The notes: generated by a model not told the origin, from the sequence alone. A stretch of DNA of 64,000 nucleotides from Odontesthes bonariensis (GCF_027942865.1 NC_134507.1:32656447-32720446), one strand, 5' to 3'. Shown: positions 53,297 through 63,807, counted from the stretch's first letter. Program-made: numbers and translations.

Positions 53297-53415
53297 GCTT
53301 ACGGCCACACCGCCCTGAACACGCCCGATCTCGTCCGAACTCGGAAGCCAAGCAGGGTCGGGCCTGGTTAGTACTTGGATGGGAGACCGCTTGGGAATAC
53401 CAGGTGCTGTAAGCA
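53297..53415 (+). rRNA. 5S rRNA, unit 1
   Basis: 119 nt from GCTTACGGCCACACCGCCCT to GGTGCTGTAAGCA, followed by a T5 terminator (53416-53420). The internal control region has A box GAAGCCAAGCAGGGTCGGGC and C box TGGATGGGAGACCGCTTGGG. From memory the usual vertebrate gene has CCAUACCACCC, CGUCUGAUCUCGG, AAGCUAAGC and GACCGCCUGGG; this type differs at several of these sites, so it may be a distinct 5S class. The upstream spacer reads TTTGTCACAGGGACTG, with A where most units have G. Made by Pol III, it is part of the large ribosomal subunit. Confidence 0.95.
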
Positions 53416-53637
53416 TTTTTCTCTCTTCTCTCTGCATGTCTTTTGTTGAAACATCTGTTGATCACCCTGTGATCCATCTTGCTGATCCTGGATCTGCTAA
53501 GGTGTCCCAGGTCATGGTTGCCTTTGATCCTCATACATTTAACTTTGTCCTGACAAAGGAGCAGTTCCAAAAAGTCAAACAGGGACTGCCTTTGCATTTG
53601 ACGCAGTCAAACTGCATGCGCCTGGAGAAGCCAAAAG

Positions 53638-53714
53638 GCTTACAGCACCTGGTATTCCCAGGCGGTCTCCCCATCCAAGTACTAACCAGGCCCGACTCTG
53701 CTTAGCTTCTGAGA
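53638..53714 (-). pseudogene. Inverted 3' fragment of a 5S rRNA gene, unit 1
   Basis: On the minus strand, TCTCAGAAGCTAAGCAGAGT then CGGGCCTGGTTAGTACTTGG, continuing to GGTGCTGTAAGCC and a TTTT run (complement of 53633-53636). It covers 5S nt about 44-120, so the A box, intermediate element and C box are all present. It keeps the canonical AGCTAAGC and CCGCCTGGG that the main 5S gene of this array lacks, hence it comes from another 5S lineage. One G to A in the A box and one extra G before the C box (TGGATGGGGAGACC) may weaken TFIIIA binding. Confidence 0.9.
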
Positions 53715-53957
53715 TAAAACTCTGGCTTTTAGTCTGCGAAAAGAGAGTGAAAGTGAACTCCACTTTGAGATGGCTCTGGGATTGGGCCGACTGGGAGAAT
53801 TGCTTGAAAAAAACCTCTACACCCAATGAGCGGTCAGAACAAAGCCTCAAGACCCCTAGTCTTTTGCACAGAGTAAAAGACAAAGCAGCCATTGAATAGG
53901 GCCCGATTGTTCCTACCTGGTCGGCCGAGGAGCCAGCGTCTCAACCAAGCAAAGCTC

Positions 53958-53976
53958 ACCGTGGGGAAGGTGGCTA
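53958..53976 (+). promoter_or_regulatory. Putative PSE of U5, unit 1
   Basis: TCACCGTGGGGAAGGTGGC lies at -62 to -44 from the U5 start, the position and general form of the vertebrate snRNA proximal sequence element (TCACC-type start) bound by SNAPc. It is repeated in every unit at the same distance. No TATA box follows, consistent with Pol II use. Confidence 0.6.
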
Positions 53977-54019
53977 TGCCAACTAGCCTGATGCACTGCT
54001 CCCGCAGTGTCAAATACTC

Positions 54020-54138
54020 GTACTCTGGTTTCTCTTCATAACGTACAAGTCTTTCGCCTTTTACTAAAGACTTCCGTGGAGAGCAACATTAATGAGTTGT
54101 TTCTATTTTTGGAAGGCTTTACCTTTGCGGGTGAAGCC
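54020..54138 (+). ncRNA. RNU5: U5 snRNA, unit 1
   Basis: 119 nt. Start GTACTCTGGTTTCTCTTC, loop 1 CGCCTTTTACT within its stem (AAGTCTTT...AAAGACTT), CCGTGGAGAG, Sm site CTATTTTTGG, and a 3' hairpin GGCTTTA...TGAAGCC. It is the U5 core of the spliceosome that holds exon ends through loop 1. The start is placed by alignment to the human U5 5' end. Confidence 0.95.
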
Positions 54139-54375
54139 CATTCTGTCTGTGCAAAGGAAATCTTCTTGCTGTGCCAAGTGACTTCTCGGAGTAGAGTCAC
54201 CTTATTTCTTGAGACCGTGCCCATGTTCAAAGCTGGAGCGCTAAATTGTTGTTGTTTGAATGGTGCTCAGTGGAGCGGGCGGGAGTGCAAAGTTGTACCA
54301 TCTGAAACGGCTGAAGAGTGCTCACTGCAGCGGGTGGGCGGAGGTGCAAAGTGACGCTTTGTAGGCAAAAAAAGA

Positions 54376-54394
54376 GCACCGCCACAAGTGCGCA
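54376..54394 (+). promoter_or_regulatory. Putative PSE of U2, unit 1
   Basis: GCACCGCCACAAGTGCGCA spans -61 to -43 from the U2 start. It shares the CACCG core, at nearly the same distance, with the U5 element. It is repeated unchanged in each unit. Confidence 0.5.
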
Positions 54395-54436
54395 TTGTGC
54401 CAGGAAGGACTCTCGGACGTGAAACAGTGGAGGGTT

Positions 54437-54624
54437 ATCGCTTCTCGGCCTTTTGGCTAAGATCAAGTGTAGTATCTGTTCTTATCAGTTTAATATCTGA
54501 TACGTCCTCTATATGAGGACTACATATTAAATGGATTTTTAGGCAAAGGGGTTGAAAAAGGGGCTTGCTCCGTTCACTCCACGCATCGACCCGGTACTGC
54601 AGTGCCGCCGGGAACGGTGCACTC
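54437..54624 (+). ncRNA. RNU2: U2 snRNA, unit 1
   Basis: 188 nt, from ATCGCTTCTCGGCCTTTTGG to GGAACGGTGCACTC. It has the branch-point sequence GTAGTA (nt 33-38), stem-loop IIa/b (AATATCTGATACGTCCTCTA), a Sm-type site GGATTTTTAGG and the terminal stem-loop IV (CCGGTACTGCAGTGCCGCCGG). The 5' end and length agree with vertebrate U2. It is the intact reference copy. Confidence 0.97.
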
Positions 54625-54991
54625 TTCCCAACTCTTGTGAAATAACAAAACCAGCGGTACATGGTGGTAGTTTCAGGGAGCCATTGTATTCTGACTTCTA
54701 AAATGGAACTATAATCTTTAGAAAAGACGCAGTTTATGAGCACGTCGTGGGATTGAGCTTCCCTGGTTTCTCTGTATGACCATGAACACCAAACTACACA
54801 CAGAGAACAGAGGAGCTTGACAGACACACACTAAGTTATCTGAGAGTCCCATTTTCAGCTGCAGAGAACAATCACATCAGGGAAGTCGACGTGCAGGCTC
54901 AACATCAGCCTCTCAAGCCAACTCTCTGGTAAAATAGGGGCAACGTATGGTTCCAGCACCTATGTAACACATATTTGTCACGGGGACTGTG

Positions 54992-55110
54992 GCTTACGGC
55001 CACACCGCCCTGAACACGCCCGATCTCGTCCGAACTCGGAAGCCAAGCAGGGTCGGGCCTGGTTAGTACTTGGATGGGAGACCGCTTGGGAATACCAGGT
55101 GCTGTAAGCA
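54992..55110 (+). rRNA. 5S rRNA, unit 2
   Basis: Coding sequence identical by eye to unit 1. The spacer before it reads TCACGGGGACTG, the majority form. Confidence 0.95.
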
Positions 55111-55332
55111 TTTTTCTCTCTTCTCTCTGCATGTCTTTTGTTGAAACATCTGTTGATCACCCTGTGATCCATCTTGCTGATCCTGGATCTGCTAAGGTGT
55201 CCCAGGTCATGGTTGCCTTTGATCCTCATACATTTAACTTTGTCCTGACAAAGGAGCAGTTCCAAAAAGTCAAACAGGGACTGCCTTTGCATTTGACGCA
55301 GTCAAACTGCATGCGCCTGGAGAAGCCAAAAG

Positions 55333-55409
55333 GCTTACAGCACCTGGTATTCCCAGGCGGTCTCCCCATCCAAGTACTAACCAGGCCCGACTCTGCTTAG
55401 CTTCTGAGA
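55333..55409 (-). pseudogene. Inverted 5S fragment, unit 2
   Basis: Identical by eye to the fragment at 53638. Confidence 0.88.
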
Positions 55410-55714
55410 TAAAACTCTGGCTTTTAGTCTGCGAAAAGAGAGTGAAAGTGAACTCCACTTTGAGATGGCTCTGGGATTGGGCCGACTGGGAGAATTGCTT
55501 GAAAAAAACCTCTACACCCAATGAGCGGTCAGAACAAAGCCTCAAGACCCCTAGTCTTTTGCACAGAGTAAAAGACAAAGCAGCCATTGAATAGGGCCCG
55601 ATTGTTCCTACCTGGTCGGCCGAGGAGCCAGCGTCTCAACCAAGCAAAGCTCACCGTGGGGAAGGTGGCTATGCCAACTAGCCTGATGCACTGCTCCCGC
55701 AGTGTCAAATACTC

Positions 55715-55833
55715 GTACTCTGGTTTCTCTTCATAACGTACAAGTCTTTTGCCTTTTACTAAAGACTTCCGTGGAGAGCAACATTAATGAGTTGTTTCTA
55801 TTTTTGGAAGGCTTTACCTTTGCGGGTGAAGCC
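55715..55833 (+). ncRNA. RNU5: U5 snRNA, unit 2, with a loop-1 variant
   Basis: As unit 1 except TCTTTTGCCTTTTAC where the other copies have TCTTTCGCCTTTTAC. This C to T lies at the 5' border of the nearly invariant loop 1, so this copy may be less active or a pseudogene. Confidence 0.93.
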
Positions 55834-56131
55834 CATTCTGTCTGTGCAAAGGAAATCTTCTTGCTGTGCCAAGTGACTTCTCGGAGTAGAGTCACCTTAT
55901 TTCTTGAGACCGTGCCCATGTTCAAAGCTGGAGCGCTAAATTGTTGTTGTTTGAATGGTGCTCAGTGGAGCGGGCGGGAGTGCAAAGTTGTACCATCTGA
56001 AACGGCTGAAGAGTGCTCACTGCAGCGGGTGGGCGGAGGTGCAAAGTGACGCTTTGTAGGCAAAAAAAGAGCACCGCCACAAGTGCGCATTGTGCCAGGA
56101 AGGACTCTCGGACGTGAAACAGTGGAGGGTT

Positions 56132-56319
56132 ATCGCTTCTCGGCCTTTTGGCTAAGATCAAGTGTAGTATCTGTTCTTATCAGTTTAATATCTGATACGT
56201 TCTCTATATGAGGACTACATATTAAATGGATTTTTAGGCAAAGGGGTTGAAAAAGGGGCTTGCTCCGTTCACTCCACGCATCGACCCGGTACTGCAGTGC
56301 CGCCGGGAACGGTGCACTC
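56132..56319 (+). ncRNA. RNU2: U2 snRNA, unit 2, with one variant base
   Basis: As unit 1 except GATACGTTCTCTATATGAGG where others have GATACGTCCTC. The change turns a C-G pair of stem IIb into a U-G pair, so it is probably tolerated. Confidence 0.95.
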
Positions 56320-56686
56320 TTCCCAACTCTTGTGAAATAACAAAACCAGCGGTACATGGTGGTAGTTTCAGGGAGCCATTGTATTCTGACTTCTAAAATG
56401 GAACTATAATCTTTAGAAAAGACGCAGTTTATGAGCACGTCGTGGGATTGAGCTTCCCTGGTTTCTCTGTATGACCATGAACACCAAACTACACACAGAG
56501 AACAGAGGAGCTTGACAGACACACACTAAGTTATCTGAGAGTCCCATTTTCAGCTGCAGAGAACAATCACATCAGGGAAGTCGACGTGCAGGCTCAACAT
56601 CAGCCTCTCAAGCCAACTCTCTGGTAAAATAGGGGCAACGTATGGTTCCAGCACCTATGTAACACATATTTGTCACGGGGACTGTG

Positions 56687-56805
56687 GCTTACGGCCACAC
56701 CGCCCTGAACACGCCCGATCTCGTCCGAACTCGGAAGCCAAGCAGGGTCGGGCCTGGTTAGTACTTGGATGGGAGACCGCTTGGGAATACCAGGTGCTGT
56801 AAGCA
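56687..56805 (+). rRNA. 5S rRNA, unit 3
   Basis: Coding sequence identical by eye to unit 1, majority spacer form. Confidence 0.95.
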
Positions 56806-57027
56806 TTTTTCTCTCTTCTCTCTGCATGTCTTTTGTTGAAACATCTGTTGATCACCCTGTGATCCATCTTGCTGATCCTGGATCTGCTAAGGTGTCCCAG
56901 GTCATGGTTGCCTTTGATCCTCATACATTTAACTTTGTCCTGACAAAGGAGCAGTTCCAAAAAGTCAAACAGGGACTGCCTTTGCATTTGACGCAGTCAA
57001 ACTGCATGCGCCTGGAGAAGCCAAAAG

Positions 57028-57104
57028 GCTTACAGCACCTGGTATTCCCAGGCGGTCTCCCCATCCAAGTACTAACCAGGCCCGACTCTGCTTAGCTTCT
57101 GAGA
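57028..57104 (-). pseudogene. Inverted 5S fragment, unit 3
   Basis: Identical by eye to the fragment at 53638. Confidence 0.88.
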
Positions 57105-57409
57105 TAAAACTCTGGCTTTTAGTCTGCGAAAAGAGAGTGAAAGTGAACTCCACTTTGAGATGGCTCTGGGATTGGGCCGACTGGGAGAATTGCTTGAAAA
57201 AAACCTCTACACCCAATGAGCGGTCAGAACAAAGCCTCAAGACCCCTAGTCTTTTGCACAGAGTAAAAGACAAAGCAGCCATTGAATAGGGCCCGATTGT
57301 TCCTACCTGGTCGGCCGAGGAGCCAGCGTCTCAACCAAGCAAAGCTCACCGTGGGGAAGGTGGCTATGCCAACTAGCCTGATGCACTGCTCCCGCAGTGT
57401 CAAATACTC

Positions 57410-57528
57410 GTACTCTGGTTTCTCTTCATAACGTACAAGTCTTTCGCCTTTTACTAAAGACTTCCGTGGAGAGCAACATTAATGAGTTGTTTCTATTTTT
57501 GGAAGGCTTTACCTTTGCGGGTGAAGCC
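57410..57528 (+). ncRNA. RNU5: U5 snRNA, unit 3
   Basis: Identical by eye to unit 1. Confidence 0.95.
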
Positions 57529-57826
57529 CATTCTGTCTGTGCAAAGGAAATCTTCTTGCTGTGCCAAGTGACTTCTCGGAGTAGAGTCACCTTATTTCTT
57601 GAGACCGTGCCCATGTTCAAAGCTGGAGCGCTAAATTGTTGTTGTTTGAATGGTGCTCAGTGGAGCGGGCGGGAGTGCAAAGTTGTACCATCTGAAACGG
57701 CTGAAGAGTGCTCACTGCAGCGGGTGGGCGGAGGTGCAAAGTGACGCTTTGTAGGCAAAAAAAGAGCACCGCCACAAGTGCGCATTGTGCCAGGAAGGAC
57801 TCTCGGACGTGAAACAGTGGAGGGTT

Positions 57827-58014
57827 ATCGCTTCTCGGCCTTTTGGCTAAGATCAAGTGTAGTATCTGTTCTTATCAGTTTAATATCTGATACGTCCTCT
57901 ATATGAGGACTACATATTAAATGGATTTTTAGGCAAAGGGGTTGAAAAAGGGGCTTGCTCCGTTCACTCCACGCATCGACCCGGTACTGCAGTGCCGCCG
58001 GGAACGGTGCACTC
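57827..58014 (+). ncRNA. RNU2: U2 snRNA, unit 3
   Basis: Identical by eye to the copy at 54437. Confidence 0.97.
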
Positions 58015-58381
58015 TTCCCAACTCTTGTGAAATAACAAAACCAGCGGTACATGGTGGTAGTTTCAGGGAGCCATTGTATTCTGACTTCTAAAATGGAACT
58101 ATAATCTTTAGAAAAGACGCAGTTTATGAGCACGTCGTGGGATTGAGCTTCCCTGGTTTCTCTGTATGACCATGAACACCAAACTACACACAGAGAACAG
58201 AGGAGCTTGACAGACACACACTAAGTTATCTGAGAGTCCCATTTTCAGCTGCAGAGAACAATCACATCAGGGAAGTCGACGTGCAGGCTCAACATCAGCC
58301 TCTCAAGCCAACTCTCTGGTAAAATAGGGGCAACGTATGGTTCCAGCACCTATGTAACACATATTTGTCACGGGGACTGTG

Positions 58382-58500
58382 GCTTACGGCCACACCGCCC
58401 TGAACACGCCCGATCTCGTCCGAACTCGGAAGCCAAGCAGGGTCGGGCCTGGTTAGTACTTGGATGGGAGACCGCTTGGGAATACCAGGTGCTGTAAGCA
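58382..58500 (+). rRNA. 5S rRNA, unit 4
   Basis: Identical by eye to unit 1, majority spacer form. Confidence 0.95.
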
Positions 58501-58722
58501 TTTTTCTCTCTTCTCTCTGCATGTCTTTTGTTGAAACATCTGTTGATCACCCTGTGATCCATCTTGCTGATCCTGGATCTGCTAAGGTGTCCCAGGTCAT
58601 GGTTGCCTTTGATCCTCATACATTTAACTTTGTCCTGACAAAGGAGCAGTTCCAAAAAGTCAAACAGGGACTGCCTTTGCATTTGACGCAGTCAAACTGC
58701 ATGCGCCTGGAGAAGCCAAAAG

Positions 58723-58799
58723 GCTTACAGCACCTGGTATTCCCAGGCGGTCTCCCCATCCAAGTACTAACCAGGCCCGACTCTGCTTAGCTTCTGAGA
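58723..58799 (-). pseudogene. Inverted 5S fragment, unit 4
   Basis: Identical by eye to the fragment at 53638. Confidence 0.88.
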
Positions 58800-59104
58800 T
58801 AAAACTCTGGCTTTTAGTCTGCGAAAAGAGAGTGAAAGTGAACTCCACTTTGAGATGGCTCTGGGATTGGGCCGACTGGGAGAATTGCTTGAAAAAAACC
58901 TCTACACCCAATGAGCGGTCAGAACAAAGCCTCAAGACCCCTAGTCTTTTGCACAGAGTAAAAGACAAAGCAGCCATTGAATAGGGCCCGATTGTTCCTA
59001 CCTGGTCGGCCGAGGAGCCAGCGTCTCAACCAAGCAAAGCTCACCGTGGGGAAGGTGGCTATGCCAACTAGCCTGATGCACTGCTCCCGCAGTGTCAAAT
59101 ACTC

Positions 59105-59223
59105 GTACTCTGGTTTCTCTTCATAACGTACAAGTCTTTCGCCTTTTACTAAAGACTTCCGTGGAGAGCAACATTAATGAGTTGTTTCTATTTTTGGAAG
59201 GCTTTACCTTTGCGGGTGAAGCC
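59105..59223 (+). ncRNA. RNU5: U5 snRNA, unit 4
   Basis: Identical by eye to unit 1. Confidence 0.95.
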
Positions 59224-59521
59224 CATTCTGTCTGTGCAAAGGAAATCTTCTTGCTGTGCCAAGTGACTTCTCGGAGTAGAGTCACCTTATTTCTTGAGAC
59301 CGTGCCCATGTTCAAAGCTGGAGCGCTAAATTGTTGTTGTTTGAATGGTGCTCAGTGGAGCGGGCGGGAGTGCAAAGTTGTACCATCTGAAACGGCTGAA
59401 GAGTGCTCACTGCAGCGGGTGGGCGGAGGTGCAAAGTGACGCTTTGTAGGCAAAAAAAGAGCACCGCCACAAGTGCGCATTGTGCCAGGAAGGACTCTCG
59501 GACGTGAAACAGTGGAGGGTT

Positions 59522-59709
59522 ATCGCTTCTCGGCCTTTTGGCTAAGATCAAGTGTAGTATCTGTTCTTATCAGTTTAATATCTGATACGTCCTCTATATG
59601 AGGACTACATATTAAATGGATTTTTAGGCAAAGGGGTTGAAAAAGGGGCTTGCTCCGTTCACTCCACGCATCGACCCGGTACTGCAGTGCCGCCGGGAAC
59701 GGTGCACTC
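59522..59709 (+). ncRNA. RNU2: U2 snRNA, unit 4
   Basis: Identical by eye to the copy at 54437. Confidence 0.97.
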
Positions 59710-60076
59710 TTCCCAACTCTTGTGAAATAACAAAACCAGCGGTACATGGTGGTAGTTTCAGGGAGCCATTGTATTCTGACTTCTAAAATGGAACTATAAT
59801 CTTTAGAAAAGACGCAGTTTATGAGCACGTCGTGGGATTGAGCTTCCCTGGTTTCTCTGTATGACCATGAACACCAAACTACACACAGAGAACAGAGGAG
59901 CTTGACAGACACACACTAAGTTATCTGAGAGTCCCATTTTCAGCTGCAGAGAACAATCACATCAGGGAAGTCGACGTGCAGGCTCAACATCAGCCTCTCA
60001 AGCCAACTCTCTGGTAAAATAGGGGCAACGTATGGTTCCAGCACCTATGTAACACATATTTGTCACGGGGACTGTG

Positions 60077-60195
60077 GCTTACGGCCACACCGCCCTGAAC
60101 ACGCCCGATCTCGTCCGAACTCGGAAGCCAAGCAGGGTCGGGCCTGGTTAGTACTTGGATGGGAGACCGCTTGGGAATACCAGGTGCTGTAAGCA
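60077..60195 (+). rRNA. 5S rRNA, unit 5
   Basis: Identical by eye to unit 1, majority spacer form. Confidence 0.95.
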
Positions 60196-60417
60196 TTTTT
60201 CTCTCTTCTCTCTGCATGTCTTTTGTTGAAACATCTGTTGATCACCCTGTGATCCATCTTGCTGATCCTGGATCTGCTAAGGTGTCCCAGGTCATGGTTG
60301 CCTTTGATCCTCATACATTTAACTTTGTCCTGACAAAGGAGCAGTTCCAAAAAGTCAAACAGGGACTGCCTTTGCATTTGACGCAGTCAAACTGCATGCG
60401 CCTGGAGAAGCCAAAAG

Positions 60418-60494
60418 GCTTACAGCACCTGGTATTCCCAGGCGGTCTCCCCATCCAAGTACTAACCAGGCCCGACTCTGCTTAGCTTCTGAGA
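60418..60494 (-). pseudogene. Inverted 5S fragment, unit 5
   Basis: Identical by eye to the fragment at 53638. Confidence 0.88.
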
Positions 60495-60799
60495 TAAAAC
60501 TCTGGCTTTTAGTCTGCGAAAAGAGAGTGAAAGTGAACTCCACTTTGAGATGGCTCTGGGATTGGGCCGACTGGGAGAATTGCTTGAAAAAAACCTCTAC
60601 ACCCAATGAGCGGTCAGAACAAAGCCTCAAGACCCCTAGTCTTTTGCACAGAGTAAAAGACAAAGCAGCCATTGAATAGGGCCCGATTGTTCCTACCTGG
60701 TCGGCCGAGGAGCCAGCGTCTCAACCAAGCAAAGCTCACCGTGGGGAAGGTGGCTATGCCAACTAGCCTGATGCACTGCTCCCGCAGTGTCAAATACTC

Positions 60800-60918
60800 G
60801 TACTCTGGTTTCTCTTCATAACGTACAAGTCTTTCGCCTTTTACTAAAGACTTCCGTGGAGAGCAACATTAATGAGTTGTTTCTATTTTTGGAAGGCTTT
60901 ACCTTTGCGGGTGAAGCC
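60800..60918 (+). ncRNA. RNU5: U5 snRNA, unit 5
   Basis: Identical by eye to unit 1. Confidence 0.95.
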
Positions 60919-61216
60919 CATTCTGTCTGTGCAAAGGAAATCTTCTTGCTGTGCCAAGTGACTTCTCGGAGTAGAGTCACCTTATTTCTTGAGACCGTGC
61001 CCATGTTCAAAGCTGGAGCGCTAAATTGTTGTTGTTTGAATGGTGCTCAGTGGAGCGGGCGGGAGTGCAAAGTTGTACCATCTGAAACGGCTGAAGAGTG
61101 CTCACTGCAGCGGGTGGGCGGAGGTGCAAAGTGACGCTTTGTAGGCAAAAAAAGAGCACCGCCACAAGTGCGCATTGTGCCAGGAAGGACTCTCGGACGT
61201 GAAACAGTGGAGGGTT

Positions 61217-61404
61217 ATCGCTTCTCGGCCTTTTGGCTAAGATCAAGTGTAGTATCTGTTCTTATCAGTTTAATATCTGATACGTCCTCTATATGAGGAC
61301 TACATATTAAATGGATTTTTAGGCAAAGGGGTTGAAAAAGGGGCTTGCTCCGTTCACTCCACGCATCGACCCGGTACTGCAGTGCCGCCGGGAACGGTGC
61401 ACTC
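61217..61404 (+). ncRNA. RNU2: U2 snRNA, unit 5
   Basis: Identical by eye to the copy at 54437. Confidence 0.97.
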
Positions 61405-61771
61405 TTCCCAACTCTTGTGAAATAACAAAACCAGCGGTACATGGTGGTAGTTTCAGGGAGCCATTGTATTCTGACTTCTAAAATGGAACTATAATCTTTA
61501 GAAAAGACGCAGTTTATGAGCACGTCGTGGGATTGAGCTTCCCTGGTTTCTCTGTATGACCATGAACACCAAACTACACACAGAGAACAGAGGAGCTTGA
61601 CAGACACACACTAAGTTATCTGAGAGTCCCATTTTCAGCTGCAGAGAACAATCACATCAGGGAAGTCGACGTGCAGGCTCAACATCAGCCTCTCAAGCCA
61701 ACTCTCTGGTAAAATAGGGGCAACGTATGGTTCCAGCACCTATGTAACACATATTTGTCACAGGGACTGTG

Positions 61772-61890
61772 GCTTACGGCCACACCGCCCTGAACACGCC
61801 CGATCTCGTCCGAACTCGGAAGCCAAGCAGGGTCGGGCCTGGTTAGTACTTGGATGGGAGACCGCTTGGGAATACCAGGTGCTGTAAGCA
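61772..61890 (+). rRNA. 5S rRNA, unit 6
   Basis: Coding sequence as unit 1. The spacer just before it reads TCACAGGGACTG, the minority form otherwise seen only in unit 1. Confidence 0.95.
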
Positions 61891-62112
61891 TTTTTCTCTC
61901 TTCTCTCTGCATGTCTTTTGTTGAAACATCTGTTGATCACCCTGTGATCCATCTTGCTGATCCTGGATCTGCTAAGGTGTCCCAGGTCATGGTTGCCTTT
62001 GATCCTCATACATTTAACTTTGTCCTGACAAAGGAGCAGTTCCAAAAAGTCAAACAGGGACTGCCTTTGCATTTGACGCAGTCAAACTGCATGCGCCTGG
62101 AGAAGCCAAAAG

Positions 62113-62189
62113 GCTTACAGCACCTGGTATTCCCAGGCGGTCTCCCCATCCAAGTACTAACCAGGCCCGACTCTGCTTAGCTTCTGAGA
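62113..62189 (-). pseudogene. Inverted 5S fragment, unit 6
   Basis: Identical by eye to the fragment at 53638. Confidence 0.88.
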
Positions 62190-62494
62190 TAAAACTCTGG
62201 CTTTTAGTCTGCGAAAAGAGAGTGAAAGTGAACTCCACTTTGAGATGGCTCTGGGATTGGGCCGACTGGGAGAATTGCTTGAAAAAAACCTCTACACCCA
62301 ATGAGCGGTCAGAACAAAGCCTCAAGACCCCTAGTCTTTTGCACAGAGTAAAAGACAAAGCAGCCATTGAATAGGGCCCGATTGTTCCTACCTGGTCGGC
62401 CGAGGAGCCAGCGTCTCAACCAAGCAAAGCTCACCGTGGGGAAGGTGGCTATGCCAACTAGCCTGATGCACTGCTCCCGCAGTGTCAAATACTC

Positions 62495-62613
62495 GTACTC
62501 TGGTTTCTCTTCATAACGTACAAGTCTTTCGCCTTTTACTAAAGACTTCCGTGGAGAGCAACATTAATGAGTTGTTTCTATTTTTGGAAGGCTTTACCTT
62601 TGCGGGTGAAGCC
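62495..62613 (+). ncRNA. RNU5: U5 snRNA, unit 6
   Basis: Identical by eye to unit 1. Confidence 0.95.
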
Positions 62614-62911
62614 CATTCTGTCTGTGCAAAGGAAATCTTCTTGCTGTGCCAAGTGACTTCTCGGAGTAGAGTCACCTTATTTCTTGAGACCGTGCCCATG
62701 TTCAAAGCTGGAGCGCTAAATTGTTGTTGTTTGAATGGTGCTCAGTGGAGCGGGCGGGAGTGCAAAGTTGTACCATCTGAAACGGCTGAAGAGTGCTCAC
62801 TGCAGCGGGTGGGCGGAGGTGCAAAGTGACGCTTTGTAGGCAAAAAAAGAGCACCGCCACAAGTGCGCATTGTGCCAGGAAGGACTCTCGGACGTGAAAC
62901 AGTGGAGGGTT

Positions 62912-63099
62912 ATCGCTTCTCGGCCTTTTGGCTAAGATCAAGTGTAGTATCTGTTCTTATCAGTTTAATATCTGATACGTCCTCTATATGAGGACTACAT
63001 ATTAAATGGATTTTTAGGCAAAGGGGTTGAAAAAGGGGCTTGCTCCGTTCACTCCACGCATCGACCCGGTACTGCAGTGCCGCCGGGAACGGTGCACTC
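62912..63099 (+). ncRNA. RNU2: U2 snRNA, unit 6
   Basis: Identical by eye to the copy at 54437. Confidence 0.97.
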
Positions 63100-63466
63100 T
63101 TCCCAACTCTTGTGAAATAACAAAACCAGCGGTACATGGTGGTAGTTTCAGGGAGCCATTGTATTCTGACTTCTAAAATGGAACTATAATCTTTAGAAAA
63201 GACGCAGTTTATGAGCACGTCGTGGGATTGAGCTTCCCTGGTTTCTCTGTATGACCATGAACACCAAACTACACACAGAGAACAGAGGAGCTTGACAGAC
63301 ACACACTAAGTTATCTGAGAGTCCCATTTTCAGCTGCAGAGAACAATCACATCAGGGAAGTCGACGTGCAGGCTCAACATCAGCCTCTCAAGCCAACTCT
63401 CTGGTAAAATAGGGGCAACGTATGGTTCCAGCACCTATGTAACACATATTTGTCACGGGGACTGTG

Positions 63467-63585
63467 GCTTACGGCCACACCGCCCTGAACACGCCCGATC
63501 TCGTCCGAACTCGGAAGCCAAGCAGGGTCGGGCCTGGTTAGTACTTGGATGGGAGACCGCTTGGGAATACCAGGTGCTGTAAGCA
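63467..63585 (+). rRNA. 5S rRNA, unit 7
   Basis: Identical by eye to unit 1, majority spacer form. The following U5 of this unit lies beyond the window end. Confidence 0.95.
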
Positions 63586-63807
63586 TTTTTCTCTCTTCTC
63601 TCTGCATGTCTTTTGTTGAAACATCTGTTGATCACCCTGTGATCCATCTTGCTGATCCTGGATCTGCTAAGGTGTCCCAGGTCATGGTTGCCTTTGATCC
63701 TCATACATTTAACTTTGTCCTGACAAAGGAGCAGTTCCAAAAAGTCAAACAGGGACTGCCTTTGCATTTGACGCAGTCAAACTGCATGCGCCTGGAGAAG
63801 CCAAAAG

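Noticed and set aside
53715-54019. Possible U1 snRNA or other RNA gene between the inverted 5S fragment and U5 (CCTACCTGGTCGGCCGAGGA)
   Set aside because: The CTACCTGG resembles the U1 5' end, but the following stems do not match U1, U4, U6, U7, U11, 7SL or U3 as I know them. Part of the segment is better explained as the U5 promoter.
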